From assembly GCF_021729865.1 (NCBI RefSeq), contig NZ_CP063400.1:2232001-2296000 (forward strand): a stretch of DNA of 64,000 nt, read 5' to 3'. This DNA is from Hydrogenophaga sp. SL48 (GTDB lineage Bacteria; Pseudomonadota; Gammaproteobacteria; Burkholderiales; Burkholderiaceae_C). The position numbers and the translations under genes are program-made. Positions 34,213 through 44,761 of this stretch are shown here, in pieces. Every line of letters begins with the position of its first letter. Position 1 is the stretch's first letter. A model generated the notes under the pieces. That model was not told the DNA's origin and made no database searches. It was given only the letters and a program-made list of their open reading frames with translations.

Positions 34213-35313
34213 TCACGCCAGGTCGGCCAGCGGGTGCGGTGAGGGGATGAAGGACTGCATGTAGATCGGCGTGACCTCGGCGAGCGTGGCAGGCTTCCAG
34301 CGCGGGTTGCGATCCTTGTCGATTATCAAGGCGCGTATGCCCTCGGCGAAGTCGCCGAAGCGCGCGCATGCCACAGACACGTGGTACTCCAGACGCAAGA
34401 CGTCGGCCAGCGACAGGTGCAACACACGCTGCCACAGCGCGAACGACAGTGCCGCCGAGGTCGGTGAGCCGCGCATGAAGGTTTCGGCGCCCTTGGCCAG
34501 CCAGGGGTCCTCGTGTCCCGCCAGCCTCTGCAGTCGCCCGGCGATGTCGGCCAGACTGTCATGGCCAATGGTCTGGTCGATCAAGTCGTAGTGCTGGCGC
34601 AGCTTCGACTGCGCCTCGCCCTCGCACAATGCATGCTCGCGCAGCAAGTGGCTGAGCCGGGCAGCATTCTGCTCGCCCTCATCGAGCCAGTGGCCGGCGG
34701 CAATGGCAGCCAGCACCGCGCCGTGCTGCTCATGCGGCAGCACGAAATCTGCCAGGCCCACGAACCGCGCATCGGTACCGTTGAACGAGGCCCCGGTGAG
34801 CGCCAGGAACAGGCCAATCTTGCCAGGCGCGCGCCGCAGGAACCAGCTGCCGCCAACGTCCGGGTACAGCCCGATGGAAATCTCTGGCATGGCCAGCCGC
34901 GTGCTCGGCGTGACCACGCGGTGCGAGGCGCCAGCCAGCAGCCCGATGCCACCGCCCATCACGATGCCGTTCCCCCAGCACAGGATCGGCTTTGGGTAGG
35001 TGTGGATCTGGTAGTCGAGCCGGTACTCGCGCTCGAAGAAGGAAGCGGCTTGGCTCGGCACCTCATCCGTCGGCGTACTGCGCATTGAGGCGTAGAGCTG
35101 CTGCAGGTCGCCGCCTGCGCAGAAAGCACGATCGCCCTCGGCGTCTAACACTACCAAGGCGATACGCGGATCGTTCCCCCACTGCGTCAGCTGCGGCACC
35201 AACCGATCGATCATGTCGAGCGACAGCGCGTTCAAGGTGCCTGGCGAACTCAGCGTGGCACGGCCAAAACGCCGCCCGCACCCAGTGGGGATTTCCTCGA
35301 AGCGGACGCTCAT
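34213..35313 (-). CDS. 3-hydroxyisobutyryl-CoA hydrolase-like crotonase
   Basis: A 366-residue protein of the HIBYL-CoA hydrolase branch of the crotonase fold, longer than the usual 260 residues of hydratases. Motifs are NALSLDMID, CAGGDLQQLYAS, GNGIVMGGGIGLLAGASHRV and the branch-specific MPEISIGLYPDVGGSWFL. In valine breakdown it frees 3-hydroxyisobutyrate, the substrate of the dehydrogenase encoded at 36135-37031. It is the last gene of the valine-type operon and overlaps the preceding hydratase gene by 4 bp (ATGA). Confidence 0.9.
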   Translation of the reverse strand: MSVRFEEIPTGCGRRFGRATLSSPGTLNALSLDMIDRLVPQLTQWGNDPRIALVVLDAEGDRAFCAGGDLQQLYASMRSTPTDEVPSQAASFFEREYRLDYQIHTYPKPILCWGNGIVMGGGIGLLAGASHRVVTPSTRLAMPEISIGLYPDVGGSWFLRRAPGKIGLFLALTGASFNGTDARFVGLADFVLPHEQHGAVLAAIAAGHWLDEGEQNAARLSHLLREHALCEGEAQSKLRQHYDLIDQTIGHDSLADIAGRLQRLAGHEDPWLAKGAETFMRGSPTSAALSFALWQRVLHLSLADVLRLEYHVSVACARFGDFAEGIRALIIDKDRNPRWKPATLAEVTPIYMQSFIPSPHPLADLA

Positions 35314-36098
35314 GCATTGCTCCATTGCGGTGCGCGCTTGGCAAGGAAGGCACTGACACCTTCTCGCTGGTCTTGAGTGTCGAAGAGATCCACGAATGCC
35401 TCGCGCTCCGCCACCAGAGTGGCAGTCGGCGACTGCGTGCGTGCACCATGGATCAGTTGCTTGCAAGCCGCGACACTGGTTGGGCTTTGTCGTTCCACTG
35501 ACTTGGCCAACGCCAGTGCGCGCTCAAGCACTTGGCCACGCGGTACCACCTCCTGCACCAATCCAATGCGCAGCGCAGTGTCGGCATTGACACGCTCACC
35601 ACACAAGATCAGGCGCTTGGCCCAAGCCTCGCCAATCTGCCAAGAAAGCCACTGCGATCCGCCTGCGCAGGGCAGCAGGCCGACTGCCGCCTCGGGGAGT
35701 GCCATCTGAGCATGCTCCTCGGCAATGCGCAGGTCGCAGGCCAGCGCACATTCCAGTCCGCCCCCCATCGCGAAACCATTGATGGCAGCCACGCTCAGCC
35801 CCCGAAACCCCGCAAGCGCCTCAAAGGCCTCGCCGAAGCGGCGTGCCATCGCACGCGCTATCGCCTTGTCCCCGTCGGCGAAAACCTTGAGGTCTGCACC
35901 AGCCGAAAAGAACTTCTCTCCCGCGCCGGTGAGCACGAGGCTGTAGATCTCGCGGTCGGCATTCAAGTCAGCCACGAGCCGGGTCAGTGCTGCGAGGCTT
36001 TCCAGCGTCCAGGTATGGGCGGGAGGGTTATCGAGAGTGACCAGTGCGATGTGATCGCGCTTTTCGAGCTTGAGTCCAGGGTAGTCAGCCATTTCCAT
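35310..36098 (-). CDS. Enoyl-CoA hydratase (valine-type operon)
   Basis: A 262-residue crotonase. The oxyanion-hole segments are FFSAGADLKVF and NGFAMGGGLECALACDLRI, with LPEAAVGLLPCAGGSQWL in the second active-site region. It would hydrate methacrylyl-CoA if the operon degrades valine. ATG 36098 follows AAGGAAAGG; ATG 36092 is an alternative. It lies 36 bp after mmsB. Confidence 0.9.
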   Translation of the reverse strand: MEMADYPGLKLEKRDHIALVTLDNPPAHTWTLESLAALTRLVADLNADREIYSLVLTGAGEKFFSAGADLKVFADGDKAIARAMARRFGEAFEALAGFRGLSVAAINGFAMGGGLECALACDLRIAEEHAQMALPEAAVGLLPCAGGSQWLSWQIGEAWAKRLILCGERVNADTALRIGLVQEVVPRGQVLERALALAKSVERQSPTSVAACKQLIHGARTQSPTATLVAEREAFVDLFDTQDQREGVSAFLAKRAPQWSNA

Positions 36099-36134
36099 GT
36101 CCTTTCCTTACGATTTCTGTTGCAGCGCCGTGCG

Positions 36135-37031
36135 TCAGCGTTGCGTTTGCAGCATCTTGATCACGCTGGAGAAGTCTTCCCCTCCATGCCCCGCGATGCT
36201 GTGCGCCGCATAGATCGCGCGCGCCAAGCCGCCCAGCGGGGTGCTGGCCTTGGTGGCCATGGCGTTTTCCTGCGCCAGGCCCAGGTCCTTGAGCATGAGG
36301 TCGGTGCCGAAGCCACCTGCGTAGCCCTTGCTGGCCGGGGCGTTCTCGTGCACACCGGGGAAGGGGTTGTACTTTTCGAGCGCCCAGTTGCCGCCTGAGC
36401 TGCGGCGCATGATTTCGCTCAGCACCTTGGGGTCCAGGCCGTTGGCCACGCCAAGAGCGATGGCCTCGCTGGTGCCCGCCATGAGGATGCCCAGCAGCAT
36501 GTTGTTGCAGATCTTGGCAGTCTGGCCTGCGCCCACGCTGCCGGCGTGGAAGATGTTGGCGCCCATCTTTTCGAGCAGGGGACGGGAGCGCTCTAGGTTG
36601 ACATCACTGCTCCCCACCATGAAGGTAAGGGTGCCCGCGATGGCGCCGCCGGTGCCACCCGAGACGGGCGCGTCGATGAAAGCTATGCCCGCGGCCTCGG
36701 CGGCCTTGGCCACCCTCTGGCTGGTGGCGGCGGCGATCGTGGAGCTGTCGATCACCAGCGCACCCTTGGCGATGGAGGCCAGCAGTCCGGGGCCATTGCC
36801 GCTGCCCAGGAACAAGCCCTCCACATGCTGGCTGGCGGGCAACATGGTCACGATGGCTTCGGCCTCCTGCACGGCGTCCTGCGCGCTGGTAGCCACGGCC
36901 ACGCCTTCGGCCTGCACCTTGGCGCAGGCTTCCATATTCAAATCGAACGCAGTGACGGCGTGGCCGGCCTTGTGCAGGTTCACGGCCATGGGGCCACCCA
37001 TGTTGCCTAGGCCGATGAAGGCGACTTTCAT
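36135..37031 (-). CDS. mmsB: 3-hydroxyisobutyrate dehydrogenase
   Basis: A 298-residue beta-hydroxyacid dehydrogenase. The N-terminal MKVAFIGLGNMGGPMAVNL, the substrate-binding DAPVSGGTGGAIAGTLTFMV, the catalytic lysine in GAGQTAKICNNM and the C-terminal SKGYAGGFGTDLMLKDLGLA are the defining features. It oxidises 3-hydroxyisobutyrate to methylmalonate semialdehyde. Its neighbours supply the preceding and following steps, so the valine role is well supported. Confidence 0.94.
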   Translation of the reverse strand: MKVAFIGLGNMGGPMAVNLHKAGHAVTAFDLNMEACAKVQAEGVAVATSAQDAVQEAEAIVTMLPASQHVEGLFLGSGNGPGLLASIAKGALVIDSSTIAAATSQRVAKAAEAAGIAFIDAPVSGGTGGAIAGTLTFMVGSSDVNLERSRPLLEKMGANIFHAGSVGAGQTAKICNNMLLGILMAGTSEAIALGVANGLDPKVLSEIMRRSSGGNWALEKYNPFPGVHENAPASKGYAGGFGTDLMLKDLGLAQENAMATKASTPLGGLARAIYAAHSIAGHGGEDFSSVIKMLQTQR

Positions 37032-37081
37032 GTGTATCTCCTGGGAATGCTGGAATGGGGTCAATGCGGGGAATTCAAGAT

Positions 37082-38248
37082 CTAGCGAATCACGTCCGGC
37101 GCGTCGCCTTCGAGCATGCGCCTGCCGATGATCACTCGCATGATCTCGTTCGTGCCTTCAAGGATCTGGTGCACGCGCGCGTCGCGCATCAGGCGCTCCA
37201 GCGGGTATTCGCGGATGTAGCCGTAGCCGCCGTGCAGCTGCAGCGCCTCGTTCACCACGGTGAAGCCCGCGTCTGTGGCGAAGCGCTTGGCCATGGCGCA
37301 GTAGATGCTGGCGTTCGGGTCGCCCGCGTCGAGCTTGCTCGCGGCCAGGCGCACCATCTGCCGCGCGGCGACGAGTTCGGTCACCATGTCGGCTAGCTTG
37401 AACTGCAGTGCCTGAAAGCTCGCGATGGGCTTGCCGAACTGCTTGCGGTCCTGCATGTACTGCTGCGCCTGCGCGAGCCCGCCCTGGGCCGCGCCCACCG
37501 AGCAGGTGGCGATGTTGATGCGCCCGCCGTCCAGGCCCTTCATGGCGATCTTGAAGCCATCGCCCTCGCGGCCCAGCAGGTGGTCGGCCGGGATGCGCAC
37601 GTTATCGAAGCTGATGGTGCGCGTGGGCTGGCTGTTCCAGCCCATCTTCTCTTCCTTCTTGCCATAGCTGACGCCCTCCGCATCGGCCGGCACTGCAAAG
37701 GCGCTGATTCCGCTCGCGCCTGAGTTGGCATCACCCGTGCGGGCCATGAGCACCAGCACGTCGGTGCTGCCCGCGCCGCTGATGAAGGCCTTGGTGCCAT
37801 TGATCACGTATTCGTTGCCGGACAGTTCGGCCCGGGTTTTGAGCGAGGCGGCGTCAGAGCCCGCGCCGGGCTCGGTCAGGCAGTAGCTGGCGAGCTTTTG
37901 TCCACTGGTCAGGGCTTCGCCCCACTCGGCACGCACCCCGTCAGCACCCCAAGTGCCCAGCATCCAGGTGGCCATGTTGTGGATGGTGATGAAGGCCGTG
38001 GTGCTGGGATCAACCGCAGCCATTTCCTCGAAGACCATCGTGGCGTCGAGCCTGGGCAGTTGAAGGCCACCGATGCTCTCGGGCGCATAAAGGCCACAGA
38101 AACCCAGTCCGCCGGCTTTGGCGATCGCCTCGCGGGGAAATTGGTGCTTGCTATCCCACTCTGCTGCATAAGGTTCCAACTCGGCTTGAGCAAATGCGCG
38201 CGCCGTGTCGGCGAAGGCGCTTTGCTCCTCGGTCAGTTCAAAGTCCAT
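37082..38248 (-). CDS. Acyl-CoA dehydrogenase, isobutyryl-CoA dehydrogenase type
   Basis: A 388-residue FAD enzyme. Family signatures are YCLTEPGAGSDAASLKT, the flavin-binding FISGAGSTDVLVLMART, LQLHGGYGYIREYPLERLMR and RDARVHQILEGTNEIMR, which holds the catalytic glutamate. Within the operon it would convert isobutyryl-CoA to methacrylyl-CoA. It lies between mmsA and mmsB with gaps of 76 and 50 bp. Confidence 0.92.
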   Translation of the reverse strand: MDFELTEEQSAFADTARAFAQAELEPYAAEWDSKHQFPREAIAKAGGLGFCGLYAPESIGGLQLPRLDATMVFEEMAAVDPSTTAFITIHNMATWMLGTWGADGVRAEWGEALTSGQKLASYCLTEPGAGSDAASLKTRAELSGNEYVINGTKAFISGAGSTDVLVLMARTGDANSGASGISAFAVPADAEGVSYGKKEEKMGWNSQPTRTISFDNVRIPADHLLGREGDGFKIAMKGLDGGRINIATCSVGAAQGGLAQAQQYMQDRKQFGKPIASFQALQFKLADMVTELVAARQMVRLAASKLDAGDPNASIYCAMAKRFATDAGFTVVNEALQLHGGYGYIREYPLERLMRDARVHQILEGTNEIMRVIIGRRMLEGDAPDVIR

Positions 38249-38324
38249 GTACGACGGTCTCCTCGCGTTTGCCTCTTCTCAGATAGCTGCCAACCCTCAC
38301 TGACAAGGTGCTGGCGGCCACGCA

Positions 38325-39830
38325 TTACTTCAGGCTGATGGTGGTGTTGACGCCGTGGCTCGTGGTGCTGTCGTCGAACCATCGCTCCGTCACCGTCTTG
38401 GTCTGGGTGTAGAACAGCACGACTTGCTTACCGTAGGGCCCGAGGTCTCCGAGCTTGGAGGCGCGCGAACCGGTGAACGAGAACAGCGGGACAGGCACAG
38501 GGATCGGCACGTTGATGCCGACCTGGCCCACATCGATCTCTTCCTGGAACTTGCGCGCCGCGGCGCCCGACTGCGTGAACAGGGCCGTGCCGTTACCGTT
38601 GGGGTTGCTGTTGATGAATTCGATAGCTTCGTCGATGTCAGCGGCGGGCACCAGAGCCAGTACCGGGCCAAAGATTTCCTGGTCGTAGATGGCCATGCCG
38701 GGCTTCACGTTCGAGAAAATCGTCGGGCCCACGAAGTTGCCCTTTTCATAGCCGGGCACCACAGGCTTGCGGCCGTCCAGCTCCAGCGTGGCGCCATCCG
38801 CAATGCCGCGTTCGATCAGGCCTTCCACACGCGAGAGCGCCGCGCAAGACACCAGCGGGCCCACGTCCGTGCCCTTTTCGGTACCGCCGTTCACCTTGAG
38901 CGTCTTGGCCTTGGCCACCAGCTCGGGAATCCACTTTTGCGCCTCGCCCACCAGCACCACCACGGGCAGGGCCATGCAGCGCTGGCCGGCCGCGCCAAAT
39001 GCGGCACCGGCAATGGCGTTGAGCGACTGTTCCTTGTTCGCGTCGGGCAGGATGATGGCGTGGTTCTTGGCACCCATCATGCATTGCGCACGCTTGCCGG
39101 CCAGGGTGGCACGGTTGTACACATGGGTGCCCACCTTGGTGGAACCCACGAAGGAGACTGCCTTGATGTCCTTGTGGTCGCAGATCGCGTTGACGGCCAT
39201 TTCGCCGCCGTGGATCACGTTGAGCACACCGGGTGGAATGCCGGCTTCGAGCGCCAGTTCGACCAGGCGCATGGTCACCATGGGGTCCTGCTCGGAGGGC
39301 TTGAGCACGAAGGTGTTGCCCGTGGCAATCGCCATGGGGAACATCCACAGCGGGATCATGGCCGGGAAGTTGAAGGGGGTGATGCCTGCGCACACACCCA
39401 GCGGCTGCAGCAGGGTGTAGGTATCGACGCCGCCGGCCACGTTGTTGGCCAGCTCACCCAGCTGCAGATTGCCGATGCTGGCGGCGTGTTCCACCACTTC
39501 CAGGCCACGGAACACGTCGCCTTCGGCATCCGGCAGGGTCTTGCCTTGTTCTGCCGTGAGGATGGCGGCCAGCTCGGCCATGTTTTCGCGGATGAGCTGC
39601 TGGTACTTGAGGAAGATGCGGGCGCGCGTGCCGATGGGCGTCTTCTTCCAGGTCTTGAACGCTTCCTTGGCCGAGGCCACGGCGGCGTCGATTTCTTCAG
39701 CGGTGGCAAACGGCACGCGGGCCAATACCTCTTGGGTGGCCGGGTTGACCACGTCGCGCCACTCGGTGGTCTTGGATTCGACGAACTGGCCGCCGATCAG
39801 CAGCTTGACGGTGGGGATTGGATTAGGCAC
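38325..39830 (-). CDS. mmsA: Methylmalonate-semialdehyde dehydrogenase (CoA-acylating)
   Basis: A 501-residue aldehyde dehydrogenase of the MMSDH branch. Features are [20 protein letters not shown], the ALDH glycine loop [15 protein letters not shown], and the catalytic cysteine in [18 protein letters not shown]. It makes propionyl-CoA from methylmalonate semialdehyde, the last valine-specific step. The resulting propionyl-CoA could feed methylmalonyl-CoA metabolism, although the mutase in this window belongs to another operon. Confidence 0.95.
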   Translation of the reverse strand: MPNPIPTVKLLIGGQFVESKTTEWRDVVNPATQEVLARVPFATAEEIDAAVASAKEAFKTWKKTPIGTRARIFLKYQQLIRENMAELAAILTAEQGKTLPDAEGDVFRGLEVVEHAASIGNLQLGELANNVAGGVDTYTLLQPLGVCAGITPFNFPAMIPLWMFPMAIATGNTFVLKPSEQDPMVTMRLVELALEAGIPPGVLNVIHGGEMAVNAICDHKDIKAVSFVGSTKVGTHVYNRATLAGKRAQCMMGAKNHAIILPDANKEQSLNAIAGAAFGAAGQRCMALPVVVLVGEAQKWIPELVAKAKTLKVNGGTEKGTDVGPLVSCAALSRVEGLIERGIADGATLELDGRKPVVPGYEKGNFVGPTIFSNVKPGMAIYDQEIFGPVLALVPAADIDEAIEFINSNPNGNGTALFTQSGAAARKFQEEIDVGQVGINVPIPVPVPLFSFTGSRASKLGDLGPYGKQVVLFYTQTKTVTERWFDDSTTSHGVNTTISLK

Positions 39831-39848
39831 AAGGGTTCCTTTACATGA

Positions 39849-39860
39849 TTCGACATCGAA
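39849..39860. promoter_or_regulatory. Short palindrome before mmsA
   Basis: TTCGACATCGAA has 5-bp arms (TTCGA/TCGAA) with a 2-base centre and lies 18 bp upstream of the mmsA start, inside the 96-bp gap after the thiolase gene. It resembles an operator but might be chance. Confidence 0.3.
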
Positions 39861-39926
39861 CTCGATGCCTGGATTTCAGAGAGTTCCCGCTGCGGCACGA
39901 CGCCGCATGCGAGAAGTGACACAAGG

Positions 39927-41111
39927 TCAAACACGTTCGAAGATGGCGGCGATGCCCTGCCCTCCACCGATGCACAGCGTCACCAGCGCATAACGTCCAC
40001 CAGTGCGGTGCAATTCAGCGATCGCCTTCGTCGTGATGATTGCGCCCGTCGCGCCGACGGGGTGACCCAGAGAGATGCCGGAGCCGTTCGGATTCACCTT
40101 GTCCGGATCAAAGCCAAGCTCCTGAATCACCGCGCAGGCCTGTGCCGCGAACGCCTCGTTCGACTCGATCACATCCAGGTCCTGGACTTTCAGGCCCGTG
40201 CGCGCCAGCACTTTGCGCGTAGCCGGGATGGGGCCGATACCCATATAGGCAGGCTCCACACCCGCGTGCGCATAGCCCACCAAGCGGGCCAGCGGCTTGA
40301 GGCCCAGCGCGTTCACACGTCCGCCCTCCGCCAGCACCACGGCACCCGCGCCATCGTTGATACCCGACGCATTGCCAGCAGTGACCAGACCATTCTTCTT
40401 GAAGGCGGGCTTCATCGCGGAAAGGGATTCGAGCGTCGTGTCACCCCGCACGTGCTCGTCGGTATCGAACAGCACCACGCCCTTGCGGGTCTTCACCTCC
40501 ACCGGAACGATCTGTTCCTTAAAGCGGCCAGTCGCGATGGCCGCGGCCGCGCGTTGCTGGCTGAGAACCGCCAGTTCATCCTGCTGCTTGCGCGAGATCT
40601 TGAAGCGCTCCGCCACGTTCTCCGCGGTAATGCCCATGTGGATCTTGTCCCAGGGGTCATGCAGGATGCCGAGCATGTAGTCAACCAGCGTCGCATCACC
40701 CATGCGGGCCCCATAGCGCGCCGAAGTGTCGATGTATGGTCCGCGGCTCATCGACTCCGAGCCCCCTCCGATGGCGATCTCGCAGTCGCCCTGCGCAATG
40801 GCCTGCGCCGCCGAGACAATGGCCTGAAGCCCAGAGCCGCACAGGCGATTGACGTTGAATGCCGGGGTCTCTACCGGTATTCCCGCATCGATGGCGGCGA
40901 TGCGGCTGAGGTACGCATCCTTCGGATCGGTGGGGATCACATTCCCGATGACGACATGCCCGATGGCGTCGGGCGCAACGCCGCTGCGTTCCAACGCGGC
41001 CTTGACCGCAGTGGTTGCCAACTGAGTGTTTGGCACATCCTTCAGCGCACCGCCAAAGGTGCCGATGGCTGTACGAGCGGTGGCGACAACAAAGATTTCG
41101 CGAGCATTCAT
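39927..41111 (-). CDS. Acetyl-CoA acetyltransferase (thiolase)
   Basis: A 394-residue thiolase. The nucleophilic cysteine is in NRLCGSGLQAIVSAAQAI, the GGGSESMSRGPY stretch follows, and the histidine and second cysteine are in GISLGHPVGATGA and TLCIGGGQG. It catalyses thiolytic cleavage of a 3-oxoacyl-CoA, or the reverse. It is first in the transcript that continues into mmsA. A copy of the shared regulatory motif lies 107 bp upstream. Confidence 0.95.
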   Translation of the reverse strand: MNAREIFVVATARTAIGTFGGALKDVPNTQLATTAVKAALERSGVAPDAIGHVVIGNVIPTDPKDAYLSRIAAIDAGIPVETPAFNVNRLCGSGLQAIVSAAQAIAQGDCEIAIGGGSESMSRGPYIDTSARYGARMGDATLVDYMLGILHDPWDKIHMGITAENVAERFKISRKQQDELAVLSQQRAAAAIATGRFKEQIVPVEVKTRKGVVLFDTDEHVRGDTTLESLSAMKPAFKKNGLVTAGNASGINDGAGAVVLAEGGRVNALGLKPLARLVGYAHAGVEPAYMGIGPIPATRKVLARTGLKVQDLDVIESNEAFAAQACAVIQELGFDPDKVNPNGSGISLGHPVGATGAIITTKAIAELHRTGGRYALVTLCIGGGQGIAAIFERV

Positions 41112-41217
41112 GAAGGGCCTGTGAGAAGCTGAAGAAATGGTCGGATTGCGTCGATGCATGAAGACGGAATGGCACCCGATGGCAAGTACTTTAGAAACTT
41201 CAGCCTCTGTCGGATAG

Positions 41218-41249
41218 TGGCTAAATTGACTGTTTCTATGCGTATTCCG
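41218..41249 (-). promoter_or_regulatory. GlxA/AraC-regulon motif, site 2 (before the thiolase-mmsA operon)
   Basis: TGGC-N5-TGAC-N7-ATGC followed by GTATTCCG on the plus strand, matching site 1 in spacing and in most intervening bases. It lies 107 bp upstream of the thiolase ATG on the opposite strand, in the same orientation relative to transcription as site 1. Confidence 0.65.
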
Positions 41250-41362
41250 TCAATCCGGAATCGCAAGGATGCGCGCCAGCATCCGCTTCTGGAGTCCAGA
41301 AAGAGCAAGAGCGCCTTGCACCCCTCCCAGGCGCTCAGGTCGAGAGATATCTCAGGCGCGAC

Positions 41363-43057
41363 TCACGCAGACGCCGCGTCATTGAGACGTAGTTCTTCTT
41401 TCATCATCTCCCGCATCACGAACTTCTGGATCTTTCCGGTGACCGTCATCGGAAAGCTCTCAACGAATCGGATGTATCGAGGGATCTTGTAGTGGGCAAT
41501 CTGCCCTTTGCAAAACGCCCGCAACTCATCTTCACTGAGAGTGGCACCGTCGCGAAGGACAACCCATGCGCACAGTTCCTCGCCGTATTTCTGGTCCGGC
41601 ACGCCAATCACCTGCACGTCCTGGATGGCGGAATGGCGATAGAGAAACTCTTCGACCTCCCGCGGGTAGACGTTCTCGCCGCCTCGAATCACCAGATCCT
41701 TGATGCGGCCCGCGATGTTGACGTAGCCGTCCTCATCAATCGTGGCGAGATCCCCTGAGTGCATCCAGCCTTCTGCATCGATGGCCTCGGCGGTCTTCGC
41801 TGCGTCCTCCCAATATCCGCGCATCACGGAATAACCGCGAGTGCAAAGCTCGCCCACGGCCCCCACAGGAAGAATCTCCCCGGACTCCGGAGATATGACT
41901 TTCAACTCCAGGTGAGGCAGCACGTTCCCGATGGTGGAAACACGTTTCTCCAAGGGGGTGTCCGTGGTGCTTTGGCAGCTTGCCGGACTGGTTTCGGTCA
42001 TGCCGTAAGCGATCGTCACCTCGCCCATGTGCATCTCGCTCACGACACGCTTCATCACTTCAATGGGACATGGCGAGCCGGCCATCACCCCTGTGCGTAG
42101 CGTCGAGAGGTCAAACTCCTTGAAGCGCGGGTGGTCGAGTTCGGCAATGAACATGGTTGGCACACCATGAAGCGCCGTGCACCGCTCGTCTTGCACCGCC
42201 CGCAGCACCGACACGGGCTCGAACGCTTCGTTCGGGTACACGATGGTCGCGCCATGCGTCAGAGCGGCAAGGTTGCCGACCACCATTCCGAAGCAGTGGT
42301 ACAGCGGCACCGGGATGCAAAGACGGTCGTCTGGGGACAGCCGCATGGCTTCGCCAATGAAGAACCCGTTATTCAGCACGTTGCGATGGGTCAGGGTCGC
42401 GCCCTTGGGAGAACCCGTGGTACCGCTCGTGAACTGAATGTTGATGGCATCGGTGTTCCGCAATCGCGCCCCGAGGGAGTGGACGGCCTGATCGGCCGGG
42501 TCGCCCATCGCAAGCAGATCCCAGAAGCGCATGAAACCGGGAACCGTATCGCTTCCAATCTGGACGACGGTTTTTAGCGACGGCAGTCTGGCGGACTCAA
42601 GGCGTCCAGGAACCGCATGGCTCACTTCATGTGCGATGCACCGGATCATCTCCAGATAGTCGGTCGTCTTGAAGGTTGGCATCATGATCAACGCCTTGCA
42701 TTCGACCTTGTTCAGCGCGTACTCCAGCTCAGCCACCCGATACGCCGGATTGATGTTGACGAGGATGACCCCGGCTTTGGCTGTTGCGAACTGGGAGACG
42801 AGCCATTCGACGTTGTTGTGCGACCAGATCCCGATCCTGTCACCGGGCTCCAGTCCCATTCGAAGCAAAGCGCTCGCCATCCGGTTGACTTCGCGCTGCA
42901 ACTCGAGATAGGTGTACCGGATGCCTTGGTGACACGAGACCACCGCTTCCTTGTCGGGGAACCTTCCGACTATCTCGTCGAAGAAGGCGCCGATCGTCTG
43001 CTCGATCAGTGGCTTGTCCGTCGCTCCACGCGAATAGCTCGTCTCTAACTTGGTCAT
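41363..43057 (-). CDS. AMP-forming acyl-CoA ligase, medium-chain/branched fatty acid type
   Basis: A 564-residue ANL-superfamily enzyme. Core motifs are the phosphate loop [59 protein letters not shown] and the catalytic-lysine end [13 protein letters not shown]. It activates a carboxylic acid to its CoA ester, probably for the flanking acyl-CoA degradation genes. I chose ATG 43057 because GGAG lies nine bases upstream; ATG 43084 would add nine residues without a ribosome-binding site. Confidence 0.93.
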   Translation of the reverse strand: MTKLETSYSRGATDKPLIEQTIGAFFDEIVGRFPDKEAVVSCHQGIRYTYLELQREVNRMASALLRMGLEPGDRIGIWSHNNVEWLVSQFATAKAGVILVNINPAYRVAELEYALNKVECKALIMMPTFKTTDYLEMIRCIAHEVSHAVPGRLESARLPSLKTVVQIGSDTVPGFMRFWDLLAMGDPADQAVHSLGARLRNTDAINIQFTSGTTGSPKGATLTHRNVLNNGFFIGEAMRLSPDDRLCIPVPLYHCFGMVVGNLAALTHGATIVYPNEAFEPVSVLRAVQDERCTALHGVPTMFIAELDHPRFKEFDLSTLRTGVMAGSPCPIEVMKRVVSEMHMGEVTIAYGMTETSPASCQSTTDTPLEKRVSTIGNVLPHLELKVISPESGEILPVGAVGELCTRGYSVMRGYWEDAAKTAEAIDAEGWMHSGDLATIDEDGYVNIAGRIKDLVIRGGENVYPREVEEFLYRHSAIQDVQVIGVPDQKYGEELCAWVVLRDGATLSEDELRAFCKGQIAHYKIPRYIRFVESFPMTVTGKIQKFVMREMMKEELRLNDAASA

Positions 43058-43244
43058 CGATTCAGTCTCCAATAGTTCATTCACCCAAGCCCCGCGCGCC
43101 TGGAAGCTGTGCGTAGCGCCAACGTCACTCGCCTCAACGAATGGATGCCTTCGTGTGACAGCGCCTGGCCGCCTTTCTCAAGAGAACGGCAATGCTCTGG
43201 TGAACCACGTTTCACCCGCTCGATATCAATAGCTCACCAACGGT

Positions 43245-44597
43245 TCATGAAGCACGTGCAGAGGCTGCAACGCCCCCCTTCGCATCCGCCCCGTGGACAG
43301 ACGCGGCGCGGTGGTGGTCGATCAAAGCCACCGCGACGACGCCGACGGCTCCCGCCAAGGCAATCGCGATGAAGTTCTGCTCCAGGGGCAATTGCATGGA
43401 CATCAGCATGCCGATACCGATCGGTGCCGCAATCCCGCCAGCACGCCCCACGCCCGAAGCAAATCCCACTCCAGTGGAGCGGACAGCAGCCGGATAGAAC
43501 TGAGCGGCGTAGGCATAGACCAGAATCCCGGTGCCCAGCGTGGAAGCGCCGACAACAGCGATAACCAGGGCCAACGGCTGCACGCCATAACCCAGCAGCG
43601 TCAACGAAACCACGGATGCGGCGAAGAAGGTGCACAGGACCCACTTGATGTTCAGCTTGTCGCCAAGCCAGCCACCGAGCACAGCCCCAACGATGGCACC
43701 GCCGTTGTAGATCAGCAGGAAGTTCAGCGCGGAGCCAACGCTGTGGCCTGCCATGGCCATCAGTTTGACGAGCCACGTACTCAGCGCATACATCATGAAC
43801 AACGCAGTGAAGAAGGCTGCCGAGAACATGACCGTACTGAAGCCGCGCCCGTTCTGAAACAACTTGCCAACGGGCGCGCCATCAGCTTTGCCATCCACTG
43901 GCATCTGAAAACGCGCATCGGCAGGAAGAAAGTGGCCCGGCGCGATGCGGGCCACGATCTGTCGAAGGCTTGCATTGTCATTGCGCTTCATCAAGAAGGA
44001 CATCGACTCAGGCATGTACTTCAGAATGAATGGAATCAGAATGACCGGTGCACCTGCCGCGAAGAACACCGACTGCCACCCGTAGATCTCCAGGAACTGC
44101 TTGCCAATCAGCGTGGCAAGCACACTCCCCACCGCATAGCCGCACAGCATCGCAGTCGCCAGCACCCCTCGCAGCTTCTTGGGTGCGTACTCGGTCATAT
44201 GCGCAGTCGTGCAAGGCAATGCGCCACCAATGCCGAGCCCCGCAATGAAGCGCAAGACGCTGAAAGTGACGGGATCGCTCGCCAGGGCGGCAGCCGCAGT
44301 GAAGGCGCTGAAAAGAAATACCGAGATCGAAAGCGCCCAGCGACGGCCAATCTTGTCGGCAAGCATGCCCAGGCCCATTGCGCCAAACATCATGCCGAAC
44401 AGCGCCGAACTCGTCATGAACCCGGCCGTTGTCGGGTCAACGTTCATGTCTTTCATGATGGCCGGGAGCGCGATTCCCGCAACGGCCAGGTCGTAGCCGT
44501 CGGCGACGATGATCACGCCACACAAGAAGAGAACAACAAAGTGGAAGCCGTTGAATCTGGCTTCGTCTACAAGCTTTTGAATGTCTATGTGATGCAT
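43245..44597 (-). CDS. MFS transporter, aromatic acid:H+ symporter (AAHS) type
   Basis: A 450-residue, twelve-helix major facilitator. AAHS hallmarks are the acidic residue in helix 1 (VIIVADGYDLAVAGIALP), the loop 2-3 motif GMLADKIGRRWALSISV and GLGIGGALPCTTAHMTEYAP. Relatives import benzoate, 4-hydroxybenzoate or similar acids with protons. Placed beside an acyl-CoA ligase, it may import the acid that ligase activates. The start ATG 44597 (MHHIDIQK) matches the family. Confidence 0.9.
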   Translation of the reverse strand: MHHIDIQKLVDEARFNGFHFVVLFLCGVIIVADGYDLAVAGIALPAIMKDMNVDPTTAGFMTSSALFGMMFGAMGLGMLADKIGRRWALSISVFLFSAFTAAAALASDPVTFSVLRFIAGLGIGGALPCTTAHMTEYAPKKLRGVLATAMLCGYAVGSVLATLIGKQFLEIYGWQSVFFAAGAPVILIPFILKYMPESMSFLMKRNDNASLRQIVARIAPGHFLPADARFQMPVDGKADGAPVGKLFQNGRGFSTVMFSAAFFTALFMMYALSTWLVKLMAMAGHSVGSALNFLLIYNGGAIVGAVLGGWLGDKLNIKWVLCTFFAASVVSLTLLGYGVQPLALVIAVVGASTLGTGILVYAYAAQFYPAAVRSTGVGFASGVGRAGGIAAPIGIGMLMSMQLPLEQNFIAIALAGAVGVVAVALIDHHRAASVHGADAKGGVAASARAS

Positions 44598-44740
44598 ACG
44601 GTCCACTCCATCGCAAGTTGAAACGCTGTCAATGGTCTTGACACAGAGATCTGTTCTGAAAACCATGGCAAAGTGACCTCCTCCCTCAGTGAAGGGGCGG
44701 AGGTAAAACGGTCTGCCAGATGAGATGCGCGTTGAAGGTA

Positions 44741-44759
44741 CGACGCGCATTGCGCGTCG
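44741..44759. terminator. GC-rich hairpin after the enoyl-CoA hydratase gene
   Basis: CGACGCGC (44741-44748) and GCGCGTCG (44752-44759) form a perfect 8-bp stem with a 3-base loop, just after the stop codon of the minus-strand hydratase at 44762. There is no T-run, so it may be an RNA-stabilising or Rho-assisted end rather than a standard terminator. Confidence 0.4.
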
Positions 44760-44761
44760 CT

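Noticed and set aside
38355..39848. A 497-codon plus-strand open frame opposite mmsA
   Set aside because: Antisense shadow of a well-supported aldehyde dehydrogenase gene, with low-complexity His/Arg-rich translation.
44741..44759. Reading the GC-rich hairpin as a definite intrinsic terminator
   Set aside because: The stem is perfect, but no T-run follows on either strand, so I list it only as a low-confidence transcript end.
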